Assembly (NCBI GenBank): GCA_025352145.1
Contig: JANXTY010000030.1
Location: forward strand, 62,001 to 126,000
Length of the DNA stretch: 64,000 nt
Source: Oxalobacteraceae bacterium
GTDB lineage: Bacteria; Pseudomonadota; Gammaproteobacteria; Burkholderiales; Burkholderiaceae_D
Direction: 5' to 3'
Shown here: piece after piece, positions 57,692-64,000 of the stretch
Numbering within the stretch: the stretch's first letter is position 1
Layout: each line of letters begins with the position of its first letter
Made by a program: the position numbers and the translations under genes
The notes under the pieces: model-generated
Databases searched by the model: none
The model's input: only the letters and a program-made list of their open reading frames with translations
What the model was told of the DNA's origin: nothing

Positions 57692-58551
57692 TCTTTAACC
57701 TTGCCGCCGCGCCCTAACTGCTTCTTTTGTTCGTTTTCAATTTTCCCTATGCTCTTGTCTGGCGTCGGCAGTGCTTCGGGCAAGGTGCCGCCCAACTCCC
57801 GAATTGTCTGGCGTACCTTTGCGCCTACCTGGAAGTGGGTGTTGTTGGCTTCTGTTTTTGTTTTAACTTGGTCGCGCTTGAGTTTTTCTTCTGCTTGTGT
57901 GGCACGAAATAGATTTGCGGCAAGTTCGGTGCTGCCCATGTGGTCGAGTATTTTCTGCGATTTTTTTAGCCCTTTCGTGGTGTGTATGCCTTTGGCATCC
58001 AATCCACCGTAAAGTCCTTTGTAGCCGTGGTTTTGAAAAATCGCAAAATCGAGGCCGCTATCCACGCCCGCTTGCGAGGCAACGTCCACAAGTTGCTTGT
58101 TGTGTAGCTTTAATTCATTGCGCAAAAACAGGCGTTTCTTGTCTTCTTCCAATAGCTTGAATGCGTCGTCATCCGCCAGCTCTTGTCGCCGTGCTTGTAT
58201 CGCAAAATAGACTTGCCCATTGGCGATGACAGGTTTGGACGGGTCGGCATTTTGCACGATCAAATAGCAGGCATGGCGCGAAAGAACGTAGGAATCCATT
58301 TCTCGTTGCGCACCCTTTCCAATCGAGATCATCTCGTTGGTTTCAACGATATGATCGGGCACCGCCAGGTTACTATTTTCGCAGGCCTTTTTGGCTTTCT
58401 CTATTACGCTGACAAAGTTGCGGTAATCGGTGTAGTCAAGCACCTTGGCTAAGGCTCTGGCGTACCAAAACTCGTTGCCTTGTGCATCGATGTGCTTAAT
58501 GCTTTCAAAAGTTTGGTGATTGCGCTGCTCGGTGGTGAGTCCTTTTTTCAT
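57688..58551 (-). CDS. dinD: DinD-like DNA damage-inducible protein
   Basis: A 287-residue protein with a BRO-N-like start (FWYARALAKVLDYTDYRNF) and the DinD signatures ISIGKGAQREMDSYVLSRHACYLI (in two parts) and GLDFAIFQNHGYKGLYGG. In E. coli DinD antagonises RecA filaments after DNA damage. No LexA box is recognised upstream because the gene starts within the preceding one (four-base overlap), so its expression follows that of the hsdM chain. Inclusion in a type I restriction locus is seen in other bacteria. Confidence 0.92.
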   Translation of the reverse strand: MKKGLTTEQRNHQTFESIKHIDAQGNEFWYARALAKVLDYTDYRNFVSVIEKAKKACENSNLAVPDHIVETNEMISIGKGAQREMDSYVLSRHACYLIVQNADPSKPVIANGQVYFAIQARRQELADDDAFKLLEEDKKRLFLRNELKLHNKQLVDVASQAGVDSGLDFAIFQNHGYKGLYGGLDAKGIHTTKGLKKSQKILDHMGSTELAANLFRATQAEEKLKRDQVKTKTEANNTHFQVGAKVRQTIRELGGTLPEALPTPDKSIGKIENEQKKQLGRGGKVKE

Positions 58552-59030
58552 TGCAAGTGTCCCTGCATGGGGTTGTATTGCTTGCCAGCGGCGGCAGTTA
58601 TCAAGTAACCCTTGATAACTGAATTTACCTTGATTTTCTTTTTTTTTAATAACGTGGCATTGGCATACCAGTCACGGGCAGTTGCATTTTCCAGTCGGAT
58701 AATTTTGCAGTAATGACTCCAGCTCAATTTGAGAGACACTGTCTCTTGAATTGGATAGGCCAAATAAAAACGACGCATGTTACGCAAATTGCTGGCATCA
58801 AAGCCTTTGCCAAATTCAGCCGTCAGGTTTTGTGCGAGTTGCGCCAACACTTGTTTGCCATACTCGGCGCGGGTGTGGCCTTGTTGTTCGTATTCAACGA
58901 TCAGGCGGCCCACATGCCAATAGGTTTGCACCATCGCAGTGTTGACCGTTTGCACCAGCGTTTGGCGGGCATGGGTCAGTAGCTGACGAATGTCACTGAG
59001 TAGTTGTGTGGAGATGATCTGGGTCATCAC
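58548..59030 (-). pseudogene. YhcG/DUF1016-like N-terminus fused to a RhuM fragment
   Basis: A 160-codon hybrid. Residues 1-117 are the DUF1016 N-terminal domain of YhcG-type PDDEXK nucleases (LLSDIRQLLTHARQ, WHVGRLIVEYEQQG, SLKLSWSHYCKIIRLEN, ARDWYAN). At NATLLKKKK the sequence switches to a RhuM-like piece, NSVIKGYLITAAAGKQY, that matches residues 55-81 of the neighbouring RhuM at 18 of 27 positions. The C-terminal nuclease domain is absent. The DNA match is also evident (58590-58640 against 57465-57515). Overlaps dinD by four bases and hsdM by one. Confidence 0.82.
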
Positions 59031-60628
59031 TAGCTGGCTTGTGCAAACGGCGGAGCTATGCCCAGCTCTTTGCAGAACGCGGCAATGGTGGCATCGGTGG
59101 CATGGCTGGCTTTATCTAGCGCGACCAACTGGGCGGAAATTGCGGCCAGATCAATGGCATCTTCCGCCTCGAAGGTATCCACATAACGCGGAATATTGAG
59201 GTTGTAATCGTTGGCCTTGATGCTGGCGATGCTTGCCACATGGCTGTATTTATCTTCATTGGCGCGTGCTTTGTAGGCATTGACAATTTTTTCGATATGC
59301 TCTGGACGCATAATGTTTTGCGTCTTCACTTTTTCAAAATGGGCACTGGCGTCGATGAATAAAATATTGTCTGGATTCTTACGGCATTTTTTGAACACCA
59401 GTACGCAAGTGGGGATGCTGGTGGCGTAGAAAATATTGGCAGGCAGGCCGATCACCGCATCCAGACAATTCATTTGGTCGATCAGGTATTGGCGAATATG
59501 GCCTTCTGCGCCGCCACGGAATAACACGCCATGCGGCAACAACACGGCCATCGTACCTTCTTCGGCAAGTTGGTAAACCATGTGCTGCACAAAAGCCATG
59601 TCTGCCTTGGTGCTGGGGGCTAGTTTGCCGTAGACGCTAAAACGATCGTCGCTCATGTGGAGCTGGCTGGCGCTCCAATGTGTAGAGAACGGGGGATTAG
59701 CGACGATGGCATCAAAGCGCATGTCGCGGTGCTGCGGATTCTCCAGCGTGTCTTCCTGGCGAATGTCGAAGTCTGCATAATGCACATCATGCAAAATCAT
59801 GTTCATGCGTGCAAGATTGTAGGTGGTGCGGTTCAGCTCCTGGCCGTAAATCTTGTCAACGTGTTTGGCTTCACGCTTGACACGCAGCAAAAGCGATCCG
59901 CTGCCACATGTAGGGTCATAAACGCTTTTGAGGGTTTTATTGGTGCTGGTAACTAGCTTGGCGAGCAAGGTGGACACCGGCTGCGGCGTGTAAAACTCAC
60001 CGGCTTTTTTCCCTGCACCGCTGGCAAATTCACCAATCAGATATTCATAGGCGTCACCCAGCACATCGGCAGTTTTGTTGGATAAATTGAAGTCGATCTT
60101 GTCGAGATGTACCAGCACTTTGGCAACCAGATCGTTTTTCTCTTTTTCTGTTTTTCCTAGTTTGGAGGAAGTTAAATCCAAGTCTTCAAACAAATTGACG
60201 AAATCGTCAGCGCTGTCGGTGCCTAGCGTACTTTGTTCGATGTTTTTAAGAATCTTGGTCAGGTCGGCCAGAATGAAGTTGTGGCTATCGCCCTCTTTAT
60301 TAGTGTCTTGCTGATTGCTGCCTTTCAAGGCGATGGCATGGAACAGCTCGGAGGGTTTGAGGAAGTAACCTAGTTCACTGAGTGCGGCATGTTCCAATGC
60401 TTCAATATACGTTTTGCCTTCCTTGGTGTTTTCTTTGATGTCGGCGAACTTGAGATTTTCCTGTGCGAGTTCGGTATCGGCGAAGCCTTGAATTTTTTCG
60501 GACAGGTATTTGTAGAAAATAAAACCAAGGATGTAATCCCGAAACTCATCTGCTCCCATCTTCCCACGCAGGGTATTGGCGATATTCCAAAGCTGTTGTT
60601 GTAGTCGGCGACGCTCTTCTTCTGACAT
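59030..60628 (-). CDS. hsdM: Type I DNA methyltransferase subunit HsdM
   Basis: A 532-residue N6-adenine methyltransferase subunit. The start at 60628 (MSEEERRRLQQQLWNIAN) is the family N-terminus. The SAM-binding motif is DPTCGSGSLLL (about residue 235) and the catalytic motif is NPPFSTHW (about residue 310). First gene of the chain hsdM - yhcG' - dinD - rhuM - hsdS' - hsdR'. It appears intact, so a methylation-only state is possible if an HsdS is available. It reads away from tRNA-Thr, with a terminator between the two. Confidence 0.96.
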   Translation of the reverse strand: MSEEERRRLQQQLWNIANTLRGKMGADEFRDYILGFIFYKYLSEKIQGFADTELAQENLKFADIKENTKEGKTYIEALEHAALSELGYFLKPSELFHAIALKGSNQQDTNKEGDSHNFILADLTKILKNIEQSTLGTDSADDFVNLFEDLDLTSSKLGKTEKEKNDLVAKVLVHLDKIDFNLSNKTADVLGDAYEYLIGEFASGAGKKAGEFYTPQPVSTLLAKLVTSTNKTLKSVYDPTCGSGSLLLRVKREAKHVDKIYGQELNRTTYNLARMNMILHDVHYADFDIRQEDTLENPQHRDMRFDAIVANPPFSTHWSASQLHMSDDRFSVYGKLAPSTKADMAFVQHMVYQLAEEGTMAVLLPHGVLFRGGAEGHIRQYLIDQMNCLDAVIGLPANIFYATSIPTCVLVFKKCRKNPDNILFIDASAHFEKVKTQNIMRPEHIEKIVNAYKARANEDKYSHVASIASIKANDYNLNIPRYVDTFEAEDAIDLAAISAQLVALDKASHATDATIAAFCKELGIAPPFAQAS

Positions 60629-60811
60629 GGTTTCTCTATAAGTTCGGTGTGGGTGTGACAAACCCCAAAACAATGCAATATTAGAGCGGGATTATGCCAC
60701 GCTACTAGCTGGGCTTGAATTGCGATGTTGATCCAGCCATTGAAAAAGTGCGTCAGCAAGCCCCTCTTTCTGTCGGTATTCCATGCTAGCCATCAATCGG
60801 CTTGAGACAAT

Positions 60812-60846
60812 AAAAAGCCCGCTTCACCTATGAGGAGAGCGGGCTT
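60812..60846 (-). terminator. Rho-independent terminator after tRNA-Thr
   Basis: On the minus strand AAAGCCCGCT pairs with AGCGGGCTTT around an 11-base loop, and TTTTTATT follows. It lies 33 bases past the tRNA-Thr 3' end and protects hsdM from tRNA read-through. Confidence 0.88.
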
Positions 60847-60878
60847 TAATACTGGATGATACTGGGTAAAACATGTTC

Positions 60879-60954
<76 letters not shown>

Positions 60955-60980
60955 AAAACTTCTCAGCGGCGTATTATACG

Positions 60981-61478
60981 TTACTTAATACGGGTTAGGG
61001 TTGGCCGTGCACCTTTTTTTGGGGATTTTGGTCCGTCATCGGGCAAGGTCGGGCTACTTCCCGGCTCACTCTGTTGCGTTGTTGGAACCGATGCCAGGGT
61101 CGGTGGTCCTCCTCCCGCGACGGCTCCGCTCGGTGCTGGTTCTTGGTCTTCATCGTGGACACGAAGAATAGGTGGTTCGAAAGCCATTCCCTGACCATTT
61201 TCATTGGCGTAAATAGCCAAAACATTCTCCACCGGGACAGAAATCTCCCGTGCGACCCCACCAAAACGGGCACTGAAACGAATCAACTCATTGTCCATTT
61301 TTAGGCCGCTGGTAGCGCCAAAACTGATGTTAAGCACGATCTCGCCATTCTTGACGAACTCCATCGGCACACGTGCGTTTGCATCGACCTTGACCGCAAT
61401 ATGTGGTGTGTAGCCGCTGTCTGTACACCACTCGTAAATAGCACGCAATAGATAAGGCTTTGTTGAAATGTCGGGCAT
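60981..61478 (-). CDS. sspB: ClpXP specificity-enhancing factor SspB
   Basis: Adaptor that delivers ssrA-tagged proteins to ClpXP. From ATG 61478 the protein has 165 residues: YLLRAIYEWCTDSGYTPHIAV, LNISFGATSGLKM and ARFGGVAREI form the conserved domain, and a disordered linker leads to the lysine-rich C-terminal tail ARPTLTRIK that docks on ClpX. It follows sspA and precedes tRNA-Thr, the usual betaproteobacterial order. Confidence 0.96.
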   Translation of the reverse strand: MPDISTKPYLLRAIYEWCTDSGYTPHIAVKVDANARVPMEFVKNGEIVLNISFGATSGLKMDNELIRFSARFGGVAREISVPVENVLAIYANENGQGMAFEPPILRVHDEDQEPAPSGAVAGGGPPTLASVPTTQQSEPGSSPTLPDDGPKSPKKGARPTLTRIK

Positions 61479-61507
61479 GATTCTGGCCTTGCTACACAAA
61501 CATGATC

Positions 61508-61546
61508 CCCACCGTATCTATAAATAAAAAGAGAGAATACGGTGGG
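61508..61546. other. Inverted repeat between sspA and sspB
   Basis: CCCACCGTAT and ATACGGTGGG form a perfect 10-bp stem around a 19-base AT-rich loop. No T-run follows in either direction. It may attenuate or stabilise the sspA-sspB transcript, or be a protein-binding site. Confidence 0.6.
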
Positions 61547-61594
61547 TACATTAAACCAAATGGATGACGGGGTTAATGAAGCATTAACGACGCA

Positions 61595-62206
61595 TTAACG
61601 ACGCATTACTTTTTCGGATGGCGTCAACGCCTCGATATAGGCGGGGCGTGAGAATATCCGCTCTGCATATTTCATCAACGGCGCTGCTGTTTTGGATAAC
61701 TCAATTCCGTAATGATCCAGACGCCATAGCAACGGCGCTACTGCGACATCCAGCATAGAAAACTCATCGCCCAGCATGTACTTATTCTTCAGAAATAACG
61801 GAGCCAGTGTCGTCAAATGATCGCGGATTTCTACCCGTGCTTTTTCCACTATTTTTTCGGTATTTTTCGCTTTGTCGTTCTCAAGCGTATGCACATGAAT
61901 GAATAATTCTTTTTCAAAATTAAAAAGCATCAATCGTGCACGAGCGCGCATCAAAGGGTCAGCCGGCATCAATTGCGGATGAGGAAAGCGCTCATCGATA
62001 TATTCGTTGATGATGTTCGATTCGTAAAGAATCAAATCGCGCTCAACCAGAATGGGAACCTGACCGTAAGGATTCATGGTCGAAATATCTTCTGGCTTGT
62101 TGAACAAGTCGACATCACGCACTTCAAAATCCATGCCTTTTTCGAACAATACGAGACGGCAGCGTTGAGAAAACGGGCAAGTAGTGCCCGAGTAGAGAAC
62201 CATCAT
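61595..62206 (-). CDS. sspA: Stringent starvation protein A (GST-fold)
   Basis: A 203-residue RNA polymerase-associated protein with a glutathione transferase fold. The start at 62206 follows AAGGA. The thioredoxin-like domain (MVLYSGTTCPFSQRCRLVLF) and the helical domain (YMLGDEFSMLDVAVAPLLWRL) are both present. The last codons lie in an 11-bp unit (ATGCGTCGTTA) tandemly repeated; the stop codon is in the first copy. Regulates acid and stationary-phase genes in E. coli; same role inferred. Confidence 0.95.
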   Translation of the reverse strand: MMVLYSGTTCPFSQRCRLVLFEKGMDFEVRDVDLFNKPEDISTMNPYGQVPILVERDLILYESNIINEYIDERFPHPQLMPADPLMRARARLMLFNFEKELFIHVHTLENDKAKNTEKIVEKARVEIRDHLTTLAPLFLKNKYMLGDEFSMLDVAVAPLLWRLDHYGIELSKTAAPLMKYAERIFSRPAYIEALTPSEKVMRR

Positions 62207-62298
62207 TTTGCAGTTCCTTAGAAACAAGAGGATAAGACACGCTCTTGCAAGCGTACATCACCCCGAAACAAATGTCCGCGAAGTGCGGACACTAGACT

Positions 62299-63063
62299 TT
62301 ATTTAACTTCTTTCCAATACGACGCGTTTAAACGCCACGCGAAGAAGGAAAGCAATGCCAGAAACATGACGACCCAACCGCCCCAACGTTTACGTTGATC
62401 TTGTGTCGGCTCGCCCATCCAGGCGAGATAAGAAACCAAATCCGCTACCGCCGTATCATATTCAGTTGCCGAGAGCTTACCTGCCTTGACCTGCTCGAAT
62501 CCTTGGAATTTATGAATCATCTTCCCCTCTTCATGAGGATCTTTTTCCTCCCCAAACTTGGCTGTGCGTATGCCCTGCAATTCCCACAATACGTGCGGCA
62601 TACCTACATTTGGAAAGACCATATTATTCCAGCCAGTAGGGCGTGTATCGTCTTGGTAGTAGGTGCGCAAATAAGTGTAAATCCAGTCAGGGCCGGTTCC
62701 AGCCTCTGAAGACTTGGCACGGGCAATCACGGATAAATCCGGTGGCACCACTCCGAACCATTCTTTAGCATCTTTCGTGCTCAAGTTAGTCTTCATCAGA
62801 TCGCCTACCTTGTCACTGGCAAACAACAAATTATTTTTGATCTGATCTTCGGTCAAGCCAATATCCCGGAGACGGTTATAACGCATTGCGGAAGCAGAGT
62901 GACAATTAAGGCAGTAATTGACGAACAGCTTGGCACCGTTTTGCAACGCTACCATGTCGTTGCTGCGATCAGGTGCGCGGTCAAGTGTATAGCCACCTTC
63001 ATTAGCCATCGCCAATGCAGGTATCAAAGCCAATGCAACGAGCAGATTTTTTAAAACATTCAT
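62299..63063 (-). CDS. petC: Cytochrome c1 of the bc1 complex
   Basis: A 254-residue membrane-bound haem protein that passes electrons from the Rieske protein to cytochrome c. The signal peptide ends at ALAMANEGG; the haem site is CLNCH, and PPDLSVIARAK leads to the sixth ligand region. A C-terminal helix (WVVMFLALLSFFAWRLNASYW) anchors it. It is 31 bases downstream of the cytochrome b gene. Confidence 0.97.
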   Translation of the reverse strand: MNVLKNLLVALALIPALAMANEGGYTLDRAPDRSNDMVALQNGAKLFVNYCLNCHSASAMRYNRLRDIGLTEDQIKNNLLFASDKVGDLMKTNLSTKDAKEWFGVVPPDLSVIARAKSSEAGTGPDWIYTYLRTYYQDDTRPTGWNNMVFPNVGMPHVLWELQGIRTAKFGEEKDPHEEGKMIHKFQGFEQVKAGKLSATEYDTAVADLVSYLAWMGEPTQDQRKRWGGWVVMFLALLSFFAWRLNASYWKEVK

Positions 63064-63094
63064 GTCGTAATCCTTATGCGCTTAGCGTTATCGA

Positions 63095-64000
63095 TTAGTG
63101 CGGATGGAAAGTAACGCGATCCGGCACAGGTTTGAATTTCCCTATCGCGCTCCACCAAGGCATCAGCAAGAAGAAACTGAAATAAATGAAAGTGCACACT
63201 TCCGAGACATATCCACCAATCGGTGATGGCGGCTTTACACCCAAATAACCCAAAGCGACAAAAGCGATGCCAAACACGATATAGACATATTTATGCCAGT
63301 CGGGGCGATAGCGAATAGATTTGACTTTAGATTGATCCAACCAGGGTAACGCCCCTAGGATCATTACCGAAGAACCAAACAACACTACGCCCCAAAACTT
63401 GGCATCAAGCGCACCTGGCATCATGCCCGCAATTGCTGCTAATCCGATACATGCTATGGCCGCTTTCAAGATGATGGGCAAACGCGTTTTCAGGAAAATC
63501 AATCCGACATACCCCACAATACCGGCTATCAGTACCCATAAAAAGTCTGAGGTAGTAGCACGCAAAATCGAATAAAACGGCGTGAAATACCAGGTTGGCG
63601 CAATGTGCAACGGCGTCTTCATCGAGTCTGCAGGAATGAAATTGTTGTACTCCAGGAAGTAGCCGCCCATTTCGGGAGCAAAGAACACAACCGCACTGAA
63701 AATCACCAAAAATACTGTCACGCCAAAAATATCGTGCACGGAATAATAAGGATGGGAAGGAATCGCGTCGAGCGGATGACCATCTGCGCCCAGCTTATCT
63801 TTCACTTCAATACCGTCTGGATTAAGCGAGCCGACTTCATGCAAGGCGATCAAATGGGCGACTACCAGACCCAACAATACCAGCGGGATAGCAATCACAT
63901 GAAAGGCAAAGAAACGATTCAATGTCGCGTCCGACACGACGAAATCGCCACGAATCCATGTTGAAAGATCCGGTCCGATGAAAGGAATTGCGCCAAACAG
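63095..64000 (-). CDS. petB: Cytochrome b of the bc1 complex (5' end outside window)
   Basis: The last 301 codons of cytochrome b; the gene enters from the window edge, so the first part is missing. IPFIGPDLSTWIRGDFVVSDATLNRFFAFH (seen in parts) places it in the second half of the haem-binding bundle. The quinol-oxidation motif PEWY is replaced by PTWY in HIAPTWYFTPFYSILRA, a variant close to that of other betaproteobacteria. Upstream of petC in one operon. Confidence 0.95.
   Translation of the reverse strand: MFGAIPFIGPDLSTWIRGDFVVSDATLNRFFAFHVIAIPLVLLGLVVAHLIALHEVGSLNPDGIEVKDKLGADGHPLDAIPSHPYYSVHDIFGVTVFLVIFSAVVFFAPEMGGYFLEYNNFIPADSMKTPLHIAPTWYFTPFYSILRATTSDFLWVLIAGIVGYVGLIFLKTRLPIILKAAIACIGLAAIAGMMPGALDAKFWGVVLFGSSVMILGALPWLDQSKVKSIRYRPDWHKYVYIVFGIAFVALGYLGVKPPSPIGGYVSEVCTFIYFSFFLLMPWWSAIGKFKPVPDRVTFHPH

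Overview
The window looks like a chromosome segment of a Gram-negative betaproteobacterium of the order Burkholderiales, probably near the family Oxalobacteraceae. The signs are the petB-petC-sspA-sspB string, a zapB-zapA-6S RNA-EVE block, the gloB-methyltransferase-rnhA-dnaQ cluster, and moderate GC content. Genus cannot be settled from the sequence alone.

Layout. 1-0.8 kb: a REP-associated tyrosine transposase. 1-7.3 kb: gltBD glutamate synthase, with a recognisable promoter and terminator. 7.5-23.6 kb: an accessory carbohydrate region with a secreted beta-propeller protein, a GH2 glycosidase with an inserted binding-like domain, two GH29 fucosidases exported by different routes, a GH6 cellulase lipoprotein with two repeated binding modules, an amidohydrolase lipoprotein, an M50-like membrane protease, a GH43 glycosidase and a GH5 cellulase. 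Together these suit breakdown of fucosylated or plant-type glycans outside the cytoplasm. The GH6 gene has two identical 14-bp palindromic operators upstream, one touching a perfect -10 box. Between GH6 and the amidohydrolase lies a non-coding patch rich in palindromes and REP-like sequence. 23.6-28.6 kb: purine catabolism, with a UraD-allantoate amidohydrolase fusion, membrane urate oxidase PuuD, and a histidine/aromatic ammonia-lyase. 28.7-30 kb: EVE protein, 6S RNA with its own promoter, zapA and a zapB-like gene. 30.5-33.4 kb: a GGDEF-EAL sensor protein followed by a shrunken EAL relic. 33.5-43.8 kb: lgt, a LysR regulator, and pbpC coupled to a very large thioester alpha-2-macroglobulin. 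44-49.6 kb: two small envelope proteins, tRNA-Val, dnaQ, rnhA, a methyltransferase, gloB and a type II NADH dehydrogenase.

49.7-54.2 kb: a metal-uptake-like locus (DUF2946 protein, broken tonB, TonB-dependent receptor, PepSY protein with a His-rich loop). 54.4-60.6 kb: a six-gene type I restriction-modification island, translated as one coupled chain: hsdM, a truncated yhcG-like gene, dinD, rhuM, truncated hsdS and truncated hsdR. It has suffered at least two rearrangements. One fused the start of hsdS to the last ~60% of hsdR. The other fused the start of the yhcG-like gene to a fragment of a second rhuM. The island sits directly downstream of tRNA-Thr. 61-64 kb: sspB, sspA, cytochrome c1 and a partial cytochrome b.

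The most unusual content is the rearranged restriction island with its RhuM/DinD passengers, the decayed tonB beside an intact receptor, the GH2 domain insertion, and the paired operators before the GH6 gene.
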